This document shows positions 1-8,103 of a stretch of 64,000 bases of DNA, in pieces. Each line of letters opens with the position of its first letter. Within the stretch, counting starts at the first letter, position 1. The position numbers and the translations under genes were made by a program. Source of the stretch: Candidatus Poribacteria bacterium (GTDB lineage: Bacteria; Poribacteria; WGA-4E; WGA-3G); NCBI GenBank assembly GCA_028824125.1, contig JAPPES010000151.1, positions 1 through 64,000 of the forward strand, written 5' to 3'. The notes beneath the pieces are model-generated. The model was given only the letters and a program-made list of their open reading frames with translations, made no database searches and was not told the DNA's origin.

Positions 1-1636
1 TCCGTGGCAGCCACTGCCGTGCCAATGTGTTGTCCGGATGCGGTATTCTCTGCGATGGAGCGCGTAGCACTGGTACCTTCTGTGAACACAGGGGCGTTGT
101 TGGTAGGCGTTTCATTAACATCCGTGACATTGATGGTAACAGTGATAGTATCAGTGAGGGTGCCATCAGAAACGGTGACAGTCACGGTATAGGATGTTTT
201 CGTTTCATAATCAAGTGGAGCTTTGGTTTTGAGTTGTCCAGTGGTCCTGTCAATACCAAATGAGGCAGCATCGGTGCCGCTGAGGGTATAAGCTAAGGTG
301 TTGCCGTCTGCATCCGTGGCAGCCACTGCCGTGCCAATGTGTTGTCCGGATGCGGTATTCTCTGCGACAGCGCGAGTAGTGGTACTCCCTTCTGTGAACA
401 CAGGGGCACGGTTGGGAATAGTTTCGTCTATATCGGTAATATTGATTGTGACGTTGATGGTATCTGTGAGTTTTCCATCTGAAACGGTGATTGTTACCGT
501 GTAGGTTTTCTTTGTTTCATAGTCAAGTGCCCCTTTAGTTTGTAACCGTCCAGTGGCGCTATCAATGCTAAATGCACTTGCATCTGTGCCACTAAGCGTA
601 TAGATAAGTGTGTCATTGTTAGCATCGGTTGCGGAAACTGCAGTGCCGATGTGTGTCCCGGCGACAGTATTCTCAGCAACAGAACGGGTGGTGCTGTTTC
701 CTTCGGTAAACACTGGTGCAATATTCTCGGTGACATCAGTGATATTGATAGTAACTGTGATAATGTCAGTCAAACTACCATCTGAGACGGAAATTGTGAT
801 TGAATAGGAAGCCTTCGTTTCATAGTCTAAGGCTGCTCGGGTTTGCAGCTGACCTGATGTGCTGACGATGCTAAACGAGGAGGCATCTGTACCACCGAGG
901 GTGTAGATAAGCGTGTCATTATCGAGGTCAGTAGCAGTTATAGCATTCCCGATGTTAGTGCCAGCGGTGGTATTTTCTGCTACCGTGCGCGTTGCACTGT
1001 TGCCATCTGTGAACACGGGAGCACGGTTCTCGTCCATATCGGTAACGTTGATGGTAACAGTGATAGTATCAGCGAGAGTACCATCAGAAACGGTGACAGT
1101 CACGGTATAGGCAGTTTTGGTTTCATAGTCAAGTGGGGCTTTGGTTTTGAGTTGTCCAGTGGTCCTGTCAATACCAAATGAGGCTGCATCGGTGCCGCTG
1201 AGGGTATAAGCTAAGGTGTTGCCGTCTGCATCCGTGGCAGTCACTGCCGTGCCAATGTGTTGTCCGGATGCTGTGTTCTCTGCGATAGTGCGCGTAGTGT
1301 TGGCACCATCTGTGAACACGGGGGCACGGTTCTCGTGGACATCTGTGACATTGATCGTCACAGCGATACTATCGCTACCGCCATAGCCATCAGAAACAGA
1401 AACCGCGACCGAGTAGGATGTCTTCGTTTCATAGTCAAGTGCTGCTTTCGTCTGCAGCTGTCCCGATGTGCTGTCAATACCAAACGAGGCTGCATCGGTG
1501 CCGCTCAGAGTATAGGTGAGTATGTCGTTATCCGCATCTGTCGCAGACACGGTAGCACCGATGTTGACACCTCTTGCGGTATTTTCTGCTACGGAACGGA
1601 TAGCGGTTGTGCCATCGCTAAACACAGGTGCCGTAT
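1..1636 (-). repeat. Tandem cadherin-domain coding repeats, ~303-312 bp unit
   Basis: The codons for the AENT motif recur with starts at 43, 355, 667, 970, 1273 and 1579, giving spacings of 312, 312, 303, 303 and 306 bp, all multiples of three. Units near 1-300, 300-600 and 1080-1290 share long stretches of near-identical DNA, more alike than some adjacent units. This suggests recent duplication or gene conversion. These are protein-domain repeats, not a CRISPR array. Confidence 0.9.
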
Positions 1637-2381
1637 TGGCACCACGGATGATAATCAGCGGCAGGTTATCAGATTTGACAAGCGCGTAACCGTAGTGATT
1701 AAAACGAGGTAGGCTCGGCAACGTTCCAATATCCACAGCGACATGTGCGGTTGTGCCAGCGGTGCGGGCAACCGTGAGTGTATTGCTCTCTACACTCCCA
1801 TGCGGAATTGTGAGCGTTGTCACACCGCCAGTGGCCCTGCCATTTTTTACGGTAATCGGTAGGACAATGTTGAACGGCGCGCCCGTGGGAGCAATCGCTT
1901 TGAATTGATCTTCTGCCATTTTCTCTAATGCAACAGTAATCGGTAGCGGATCAACTGTGTTCCGTCCCAAACGTATCGTTGTCAATGATGTTAGCACTTC
2001 AAAGATACCATCCGGAAGACTGCTCAGTTGGTTGTTGTATAGGTTGAGACTGGTAAGCGCGGTTAGCCCAGAAAAATCACTGGTTTTTAGCGCAGAAATG
2101 CCTTTGCCGCGCAAATTTAGACTGGTAATTGCTGCAAGGTGTACTTCGGTCACATCGGCAGCAGCGTCCACACCTGGCACTGCTGCGACAATAGCATCGC
2201 GCACTTGTGGTGTGCGCTCGCTTACAGGCGCAATATCCGCATAACCTGCGAAAGATGTTCCTAAAACTATTAGAAAGTGTAAAAAAATGGTCAAAGTATA
2301 TTTACGTTTTTTTGTCAACAATATAAAAATAGAAATGATAAAGGTAAATAATATTATTTTGCCTTTGTTGAGAACTATCAT
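1..2381 (-). CDS. LRR/cadherin-repeat surface protein (C-terminus outside window)
   Basis: Read on the minus strand from ATG at 2381, preceded by a GGGAG ribosome-binding site 7 nt upstream, the frame is open to the window edge (about 793 codons). The N-terminus has two hydrophobic stretches within the first ~46 residues, the second ending near an Ala-Gly-Tyr-Ala cleavage-like site. Next come leucine-rich repeats (LTSLNLYNNQLSSLP type, about residues 70-125), then a linker with EDQFKAIAPTGAPF, then five complete and one cut cadherin-like repeats of 101-104 residues. Each repeat opens with NRAPVF and carries AENT, TDADGNTL, LDYET and ITDVNE motifs, which are cadherin calcium-site signatures. 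It is probably a secreted or cell-surface adhesion protein. Such LRR-linker-repeat proteins are common in Poribacteria (recalled, not searched). The plus-strand open frames across this stretch are shadows. The true C-terminus is not visible. Confidence 0.85.
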   Translation of the reverse strand, partial: MIVLNKGKIILFTFIISIFILLTKKRKYTLTIFLHFLIVLGTSFAGYADIAPVSERTPQVRDAIVAAVPGVDAAADVTEVHLAAITSLNLRGKGISALKTSDFSGLTALTSLNLYNNQLSSLPDGIFEVLTSLTTIRLGRNTVDPLPITVALEKMAEDQFKAIAPTGAPFNIVLPITVKNGRATGGVTTLTIPHGSVESNTLTVARTAGTTAHVAVDIGTLPSLPRFNHYGYALVKSDNLPLIIIRGANTAPVFSDGTTAIRSVAENTARGVNIGATVSATDADNDILTYTLSGTDAASFGIDSTSGQLQTKAALDYETKTSYSVAVSVSDGYGGSDSIAVTINVTDVHENRAPVFTDGANTTRTIAENTASGQHIGTAVTATDADGNTLAYTLSGTDAASFGIDRTTGQLKTKAPLDYETKTAYTVTVTVSDGTLADTITVTINVTDMDENRAPVFTDGNSATRTVAENTTAGTNIGNAITATDLDNDTLIYTLGGTDASSFSIVSTSGQLQTRAALDYETKASYSITISVSDGSLTDIITVTINITDVTENIAPVFTEGNSTTRSVAENTVAGTHIGTAVSATDANNDTLIYTLSGTDASAFSIDSATGRLQTKGALDYETKKTYTVTITVSDGKLTDTINVTINITDIDETIPNRAPVFTEGSTTTRAVAENTASGQHIGTAVAATDADGNTLAYTLSGTDAASFGIDRTTGQLKTKAPLDYETKTSYTVTVTVSDGTLTDTITVTINVTDVNETPTNNAPVFTEGTSATRSIAENTASGQHIGTAVAAT

Positions 2382-2475
2382 GTTATTTCTCCCTATATAG
2401 GTAAAAGATTCATATTTAAGTTAACTTCTTGTAGGATACCTCATTCACCTATAAAAGAGAGTAGGGTATCCCTGG

Positions 2476-2549
2476 TAACCAAACCAAAATACCCAATTCA
2501 CATTAGATATGGAATACCCCATAGTCTAATGAGTATTTTGGTTTGGTTA
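2476..2549. repeat. Inverted repeat / long hairpin upstream of the LRR/cadherin gene
   Basis: Perfect 17-bp arms at 2476-2492 and 2533-2549 (TAACCAAACCAAAATAC and its complement) enclose a second, imperfect inner pairing (CATTAGATATGG with CCATAGTCTAATG). A further GGATACC/GGTATCC pair lies just outside the left arm. The element sits about 95 bp upstream of the LRR/cadherin start in a 1,028-bp AT-rich spacer between divergent genes. It could be an operator, a leader hairpin or a mobile-element remnant; no protein is encoded here. Confidence 0.6.
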
Positions 2550-2948
2550 TATAAATTATGTTACCAAATATTATTTCATTATTCAACTCTTTTTTCTTAT
2601 TATTTTACCTTATCTGACTTTTCCTTGACAGTTCACAACTATTTTTGGTATCAATATGGACAATGACAAAGAGGATTGAAGGTAAACTATATAATAACAT
2701 AATAATTATAGCATATTTGGTTACCTTAAGCCAATTTAATTGCTTAATTTTAGATAAATATATTAATGCTTATATGTAACTGAAGATTATCGCTCATGCA
2801 AAAGGTGTGTGCGGTTATTTTTGATAAAGGCAGTGGCCACAAGGGTTAAACATTTTCAACTGAATATGAGTGAATGTAGCATTGATGCGAAGTTTGTTGC
2901 AGCAAAAAAAAAGGGCCTCTGTGTAGGAAAGAGGAAGTGTAGGAGCGG

Positions 2949-3285
2949 GGTTATTTAGTTTAAAAAATTTTCAATTGATGAGTGTTACTAATAGTTATAT
3001 GAGAGGTGGGCATAATTATTTGGCGCATCAACACAGACAGGGACAGCACCATGTGCCGCTTGATTTATAGAAGGCAGAATGCGCTTTTGGCATTCTGCAT
3101 GGTTTGGCGTCGCGCAATTCATTGAGCCTCTTTGAACTTGTGGACGGTACACGGCGTGTGCCTACTACCTTTAAACGCATATTTAAATCGGAATTATTTA
3201 TGCACACTCCTCAGTTATATCGTCCGTTGGATAGTTTATATTGAAATGTGAAAAATATTACAGAAAAACCGAAAACTAAATAACC
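2949..3285. repeat. 337-bp inverted-repeat-bounded element, non-coding
   Basis: A 13-bp sequence (GGTTATTTAGTTT) at 2949-2961 is repeated in inverse orientation at 3273-3285. The right-end sequence CCGAAAACTAAATAACCCT (3269-3287) recurs at 37713-37731. Inside are a hairpin (GCAGAATG at 3074-3081 with CATTCTGC at 3091-3098) and a copy of a 24-bp dispersed repeat (3109-3132). No convincing reading frame spans it. It may be a degraded miniature element or a composite of small repeats. The remaining parts of 2382-3409 are AT-rich and show no gene. Confidence 0.45.
3109..3132 (+). repeat. 24-bp dispersed repeat, copy 1
   Basis: The sequence starting GTCGCGCAATTCATTGAGCC is found again at 22233-22256 (reverse orientation, identical) and at 53382-53405 (one difference, which makes a perfect GCGCAAT/ATTGCGC hairpin). 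All three copies are intergenic. Confidence 0.7.
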
Positions 3286-3305
3286 CTGCCAAATATTCCA
3301 AATGT

Positions 3306-3335
3306 TTGGCATAGAACAAGGAAATATGATATAAT
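3306..3335 (+). promoter_or_regulatory. Sigma70-like promoter of the aldolase gene
   Basis: TTGGCA at 3306-3311 and TATAAT at 3330-3335 are separated by 18 bp and lie about 75 bp upstream of the start codon at 3410. The -10 is a consensus match and the -35 has one mismatch. Confidence 0.6.
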
Positions 3336-3409
3336 GAAAAGATATATCAATTTTGTGAAATTTAGCACTTGGAACGCACACAGATTCGTCCTGTTGTTAG
3401 GAGGGAGAT

Positions 3410-4117
3410 ATGTCAGAAACAAATTTGAAGCAGCGCATTCGCGATGGAGAACATGTTTTTGGAGCCTCTGTTTCAATGACGATAGACCACGACAGTCTCG
3501 CTGAAAGGGTTGAAAAGGGAGGTTACGATTTTGTCGCTGTGGATAGTCAACATTCGGCTTACAGCGAAGACAGACTTGTTGCATTCTGCAATATGGCAGA
3601 TGTGTTGGATATTCCGGTCAACTTTCGGATAAAACATACACGCAACGCCTATCTCATCGGCAACTATCTTGACCTTGGTCCTTCTGGCATTGAGGTGCCG
3701 CAAGTAGAATTGGAAACAACGGTAGATGAGGCAGTTGCTTCTTTTTATTACCCACAGCAGGGCATTCGCAGTTGGGGTGGTGGTGCAAGAAAAAATTCGG
3801 CAGGTAGAGAACGGCTTGAATATGCAGATTGGTGGAATAATTACGGGATGCTCTGGATGCAGATAGAGTCAATTGAGGCGGTGAGCCATGCACGGAGGCT
3901 TGCGAAAACGGGTGTGGATTGTCTCTCCTTTGGCCCCACAGATTTAACGTTCAGTATGGAAGGTCACCCAAATCATGCGCTCCAAACAGTAGATGCCTGC
4001 GTGCAATATGTGGTAAAAGAATTGGAAGGAAACCCAACGGCTGTCTGTTTTAGAAACGGTAATCCAAGTACGCGTGAAAAGTATGCGGATATGGGTGTTA
4101 CCGTCTTTTTAGAATAG
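3410..4117 (+). CDS. HpcH/HpaI-type aldolase
   Basis: This 235-residue cytoplasmic protein belongs to the HpcH/HpaI aldolase/citrate lyase family. These TIM-barrel, metal-dependent class II enzymes cleave 2-keto-3-deoxy sugar acids or hydroxy-oxo acids to pyruvate plus an aldehyde. Family landmarks are visible: DFVAVDSQHSAY near residue 40 (equivalent to the usual DxEHG segment), GIEVPQVE near residue 93, QIESIEAV near 150 (metal-binding Glu) and GPTDLTFSMG-like residues near 175. The start has an excellent GGAGG ribosome-binding site and a promoter at 3306. The next gene starts 7 nt after its stop, so they are probably cotranscribed. The exact substrate cannot be read from sequence; a sugar-acid aldolase would suit the carbohydrate-rich neighbourhood. 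The usual DxEHG segment appears altered (DSQHS), so activity is likely but unproven. Confidence 0.8.
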   Translation: MSETNLKQRIRDGEHVFGASVSMTIDHDSLAERVEKGGYDFVAVDSQHSAYSEDRLVAFCNMADVLDIPVNFRIKHTRNAYLIGNYLDLGPSGIEVPQVELETTVDEAVASFYYPQQGIRSWGGGARKNSAGRERLEYADWWNNYGMLWMQIESIEAVSHARRLAKTGVDCLSFGPTDLTFSMEGHPNHALQTVDACVQYVVKELEGNPTAVCFRNGNPSTREKYADMGVTVFLE

Positions 4118-4124
4118 TCTCAAA

Positions 4125-5534
4125 ATGTTATATTATGGACTTGTAAGCACAGCGATAGCTGAAGATCGGCAGCAACTACGAGAGGGCATGCGTCTTTTAG
4201 CAAAAATGGCGCATAAATACAATATCCCAATTACGTGGGCAATCGTTGCTGATTCAGCACAATTTTTAGCAAAGGATCTGACAGAGTGGCATAACGAATT
4301 TGGAGACGAACCGCTGCTGATGTTGGACATCAAGCCGTTATGGGAGGCAAACTGGGCTAAACTTACTGGGCAATCTGTGCCAGACCCAAACACGGAAAGC
4401 GAACCGATCGATATTTCAATGGCATCCGCTTCATCAGAAATCATCGCGGAACATCTCGTCAAAATGCGCGAAACGGTCCCGCGTTATATCAGGACTGAGT
4501 CGAAAAAAATGGAGCGTGCATTGGAGTGGGCTGGCCCAAACGTAGCAGGCGCAGAATGGAAAAATCATGTTTTAGTTCATGCATTGGAACAGGTTGGATT
4601 TCGGGGTTTGTGGGGTTATCGTTGGGACGAACGCGGTTCAGTAGCAGAGGTTGATCGTGGTAGTCCGTTCGGATTTTTTTATCCCTCAGCAGAGCAACAC
4701 AATTTTAGCGCACCTGCCGCAGGGAGTATCGCGGGCATTCCTTACTGGACGGCAGCGCATCTTGACAATAACGCGGATAATCTTCGGGCATCACTTATAA
4801 ACGACTCAATACAAAGGAATTACGATCTATATGTCCAAAATGATAACTGGAATCGGTGGCTTAGCTATGTGGAACATGTCAACGCATTAGAGGTTGCGCA
4901 GTTAGGACAAGAAACATTACAAAGATTGGATACATACTTTGCACATGTAGCAAGCAGTGAAAGCACAAAGTTGTTACCTCTTTCTGAGATGGTTGATGAT
5001 TACTGGGCAAATTGCCAACAGACTGAACCTACATTTATAGTTGCTACTAAAATTGACTCTCAGGAGAATGTTGAATCTATGGAATCAGAGTCAGCACAGT
5101 TCCCTGATGGGGGTACGTCAACAGATCAAAAAGAGGAAAAGGTATTTTTCTATTACGATTCTAAATGCCAATTCACCTTTTCTGAAGGGACAATGGAGCC
5201 TGTTGACATGAAAAATTATATCTCCCCTCCGGTTTTGGAAAATCTTGGGAGTGAGATTTCACATCAGGGGGCTTCTGTTCACGGTATTGAGTATCATTTA
5301 CCGAAGATAGTCAATTTCAGACCTAATCGGAAACGTTCACGATTGCATGTCACTTTTGCAATTGAATCTACTAAAGCGATGCCTTACGGTGTAGCGATTT
5401 GGGGCAACCACATCGGTTTACAATTAGAAAACTCTAATGCTGAGGTTGTTACATGGGTAGATAAGCACTTACTTTTTATTCGTGTTGCGTTGGAACCGGG
5501 AAACAATGAATTTGAAATAGTCCTAACAATTTGA
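4125..5534 (+). CDS. Unassigned barrel-like protein, possible polysaccharide deacetylase/glycosidase relative
   Basis: A 469-residue protein with no signal peptide. The first ~60 residues (LVSTAIAEDRQQLREGMRLL, then NIPITWAIVADSAQFL) resemble the strand-helix start of glycoside-hydrolase/deacetylase beta/alpha barrels in which the enzyme scans animal-like polysaccharide substrates. I see no clear catalytic HxxxH or DD motif, so this is only a fold-level guess. A linker rich in Glu, Ser and Asp (about residues 300-345) separates it from a C-terminal beta-rich domain of ~120 residues ending at the stop. The gene begins 7 nt after the aldolase stop, indicating a two-gene transcription unit, so it may act on the same sugar-derived substrate. 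Function is unknown. Confidence 0.7.
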   Translation: MLYYGLVSTAIAEDRQQLREGMRLLAKMAHKYNIPITWAIVADSAQFLAKDLTEWHNEFGDEPLLMLDIKPLWEANWAKLTGQSVPDPNTESEPIDISMASASSEIIAEHLVKMRETVPRYIRTESKKMERALEWAGPNVAGAEWKNHVLVHALEQVGFRGLWGYRWDERGSVAEVDRGSPFGFFYPSAEQHNFSAPAAGSIAGIPYWTAAHLDNNADNLRASLINDSIQRNYDLYVQNDNWNRWLSYVEHVNALEVAQLGQETLQRLDTYFAHVASSESTKLLPLSEMVDDYWANCQQTEPTFIVATKIDSQENVESMESESAQFPDGGTSTDQKEEKVFFYYDSKCQFTFSEGTMEPVDMKNYISPPVLENLGSEISHQGASVHGIEYHLPKIVNFRPNRKRSRLHVTFAIESTKAMPYGVAIWGNHIGLQLENSNAEVVTWVDKHLLFIRVALEPGNNEFEIVLTI

Positions 5535-5618
5535 AAGGTTTGAAACTTGCTGTCGAGAAACATATTTTAACAATAGTGTTCACAGAATCTTAATGAAATC
5601 ATAATATTTGGAGGCAAA

Positions 5619-6851
5619 ATGGAAAAAGTTTTAGGCTTAAAATGTCGCGAATGTGAACGCGAGTATCCAAAGGAACCGCTTCATGTTTGCGAGTTCTGTT
5701 TCGGTCCATTAGAGGTGAATTACAATTACGAGGCAATTCAAAAGTCAATCTCAAGAAGCTCAATTGAGCAGGGACCGGAAAGTTTATGGCGATACATTGA
5801 CCTATTGCCGATTGATGGTGAACCGACAGACGGACTTAACTCCGGTTTCACACCTTTAATCCGGGCGAAAAATCTTGGCGATGCACTCGGTGTTAAAGAA
5901 ATTTATATAAAAGACGATTCAGTGTGTCACCCAACGTTGTCTTTCAAAGACCGGGTTGTAGCAATTGCATTGAGTAAATCTAAGGAATTCGACTTTGACA
6001 CCGTATCGTGTGCATCCACAGGCAACTTGGCAAACGCTGTTGCGGCGCACGCTGCAGTTGCTAATCTGAACTGTTACATTTTTATTCCTGCCGACCTGGA
6101 ATTAGGCAAAGTGGTCGCCTCACTTGTTTACGCACCAACAGTGGTTGGGATTATGGGCAACTATGACGATGTGAATCGCCTATGTAGTGAAATTGCAGGT
6201 GTCTATCCGTGGGCGTTTGTCAACATCAATATCCGTCCGTATTACGCAGAAGGTTCAAAGACGCTCTGCTTTGAATTGATTGAACAACTCGGTTGGGAAG
6301 CCCCCGACCATATCATTGCGCCTGCTGCTGGTGGTTCACTGATTACAAAAATTGGCAAGGCACTTAAAGAATTTCATTTGTTGGGATTGATTGACAAACC
6401 GAGGACGAAAATACACGTAGCACAAGCAGAAGGTTGTGGTCCGATTGTTAATACTTATAAAGAAAATAGTGATTTTGTCAAACCCGTAAAACCTGATACG
6501 ATTGCGAAATCTCTTGCAATAGGGAATCCTGCAGATGGGATTTATGCTGTAGATACTGTTCGGAATTCAGGCGGTGTAGGTGAACATGCAAATGACGATG
6601 AAATTGTTGAAGCGATTAAGCTACTGGCAGCAACTGAAGGCATTTTCACTGAGACAGCAGGCGGCGTAACGCTTGCTGCAACCAAAAAACTAATTGAAAG
6701 TGGAGACATCGGTCGAGATGAACGAATCGTAGTAGCAATTACAGGGAACGGATTCAAAACAATAGAAGCGCTTGAAAATAAAACGGATGAGCCACATATT
6801 ATTGCACCACAACTGAACGCTTTTCGGAAACTGATGGCGAACATTGAATAG
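5619..6851 (+). CDS. thrC: Threonine synthase
   Basis: This 410-residue PLP enzyme converts O-phospho-L-homoserine to L-threonine in the cytoplasm. It has the N-terminal zinc-ribbon-like Cys pairs seen in many threonine synthases (C9/C12 and C24/C27), the PLP lysine in HPTLSFKDR (K110), the ASTGN phosphate/substrate loop near residue 130, and the glycine-rich APAAGGSL phosphate-binding loop near residue 232. Length is close to the family norm of 400-430. The start has a GGAGG site 7 nt upstream. It stands 84 bp after the previous gene and 52 bp before the Uma2 pair. No other threonine-pathway gene (hom, thrB) is in the window. Confidence 0.93.
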   Translation: MEKVLGLKCRECEREYPKEPLHVCEFCFGPLEVNYNYEAIQKSISRSSIEQGPESLWRYIDLLPIDGEPTDGLNSGFTPLIRAKNLGDALGVKEIYIKDDSVCHPTLSFKDRVVAIALSKSKEFDFDTVSCASTGNLANAVAAHAAVANLNCYIFIPADLELGKVVASLVYAPTVVGIMGNYDDVNRLCSEIAGVYPWAFVNINIRPYYAEGSKTLCFELIEQLGWEAPDHIIAPAAGGSLITKIGKALKEFHLLGLIDKPRTKIHVAQAEGCGPIVNTYKENSDFVKPVKPDTIAKSLAIGNPADGIYAVDTVRNSGGVGEHANDDEIVEAIKLLAATEGIFTETAGGVTLAATKKLIESGDIGRDERIVVAITGNGFKTIEALENKTDEPHIIAPQLNAFRKLMANIE

Positions 6852-6903
6852 TCTTTTTCTCCTGAGTATAATAAACTTATCGCACTTTGTGGAGGATTAA
6901 AGT

Positions 6904-7470
6904 ATGACGCAATTGGAAACGCACGACCCTTTGCAAGATATACCTCTTCCAGAACCTGGCACGATGACATTAGAAGAATTTCTTGAGAACGACGTAGAAG
7001 GTTATGAATTCATTGAAGGAGAATTAGTGCCGACTACAACAGGTGCAAAAAGACACGGCAGAATAGGTGTAAATGTAATTCGGTATTTATATTCTCCTGT
7101 TGTTAAAAATAAAATCGGACGTCTATATATGCTAACACCTTTTAAAGTTGGAAATTCCGTACTAAAACCTGATCTTGCATTTGTCTCCACTCAACGTTTA
7201 AATGAAGATACAGACAAAGGGTACCCAATCCCTCCCGACTTAGCAATTGAAGTAGTTTCGCCAATAGATATCCAATACCAAGTAGCAAGGAAAGTTTTTG
7301 CTTATCTTGATGCAGGCACGCGTTGTGTTTGGGTGCTTGAACCTATATTGACAACTGTGACGGTGTATAAATCTGAAACGGACATTAAGACACTCACACG
7401 TGAAGACATACTTACCGGAGAGGATGTAGTCCCGGGTTTCTCCTGTCCGGTTGAACTCTTGTTTGAATAA
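6904..7470 (+). CDS. Uma2-family putative nuclease (DUF820), copy 1
   Basis: A 188-residue protein of the Uma2/DUF820 family, a PD-(D/E)XK-like fold frequent in cyanobacteria and Poribacteria-like genomes. Family signatures: TLEEFLENDVEGYEFIEGEL near residue 22, KPDLAFVS near 88, and the core IPPDLAIEVVSP near 110 (Asp and Glu-x-Val catalytic-type residues). It ends with the family's typical CPVELLFE. A GGAGG site precedes ATG. The molecular function is not established; members are predicted endonucleases, often in multiple copies per genome. It is a tandem paralog of the next gene, 47 bp downstream, with most motifs shared. Confidence 0.85.
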   Translation: MTQLETHDPLQDIPLPEPGTMTLEEFLENDVEGYEFIEGELVPTTTGAKRHGRIGVNVIRYLYSPVVKNKIGRLYMLTPFKVGNSVLKPDLAFVSTQRLNEDTDKGYPIPPDLAIEVVSPIDIQYQVARKVFAYLDAGTRCVWVLEPILTTVTVYKSETDIKTLTREDILTGEDVVPGFSCPVELLFE

Positions 7471-7517
7471 ATATATCAACAAGCAACGTTTACAAGTTTA
7501 TCAGGGAGGATAACAGA

Positions 7518-8093
7518 ATGGCACAGATTGAAACTCACGAACACGCGCAAGATATAACCGCTGTCAAATCTACCACGATGACGTTAAATGAATTCCTTGA
7601 GAACGATGTAGAAGGCTATGAATATATTAAAGGAGAATTAGTACAGATGCCAGATGCATCAATAAGACACAGTGAGATTGGTATGAATCTAAGTCATTAC
7701 TTGAATATACATGTACGAGAAAATAAAATTGGACGCGTGTATTCCTTAGAACTATCGTTTAAGGTTGGAGAACGGGTGCTGAAACCAGATTTAGCGTTTG
7801 TCTCAGCAGAAAGGTTAAACGACGATCAAGACAAAAACAAAGGTTTTCCAATACCGCCTGACCTTGCGATCGAGGTAGTTTCTCCTTCAGATATACATTC
7901 TCGTGTCATTGGAAAGGCACTCGCTTATTTAGATGCTGGTACACACTGTGTTTGGATTGTTGACCCTGTATCTCAAACTGTAACAGTATACAAATCTGAA
8001 ACAGACATCAAGATTCTCACATATGAAGACACACTTACCGGTGATGATGTAGTCCCCGGTTTTTCTTGTCCAGTTGCACTACTTTTTGAATAG
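7518..8093 (+). CDS. Uma2-family putative nuclease (DUF820), copy 2
   Basis: A 191-residue tandem paralog of the preceding gene, sharing the opening (ENDVEGYE), KPDLAFVS, the core IPPDLAIEVVSP and the C-terminal sequence around DVVPGFSCPV. A GGAGG site lies 10 nt before ATG. The helicase gene begins 10 nt after its stop, so the two nucleases and helicase may be cotranscribed. Duplication was probably local and not very recent, since the N-terminal 20 residues and parts of the middle have diverged. Catalytic residues look intact in both copies. Confidence 0.85.
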   Translation: MAQIETHEHAQDITAVKSTTMTLNEFLENDVEGYEYIKGELVQMPDASIRHSEIGMNLSHYLNIHVRENKIGRVYSLELSFKVGERVLKPDLAFVSAERLNDDQDKNKGFPIPPDLAIEVVSPSDIHSRVIGKALAYLDAGTHCVWIVDPVSQTVTVYKSETDIKILTYEDTLTGDDVVPGFSCPVALLFE

Positions 8094-8103
8094 TGATAAG
8101 AAC

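Noticed and set aside
1..1636. Regular direct repeats that could suggest a CRISPR array
   Set aside because: Units are about 303-312 bp, keep the reading frame and encode cadherin-like domains.
4..1712. Several plus-strand open frames of about 60-150 codons
   Set aside because: They are antisense shadows of the cadherin-repeat gene on the minus strand; the repeat makes them recur.
8074..8103. TTG start for the helicase overlapping the Uma2 gene
   Set aside because: ATG 8104 starts the conserved sequence and avoids the overlap.
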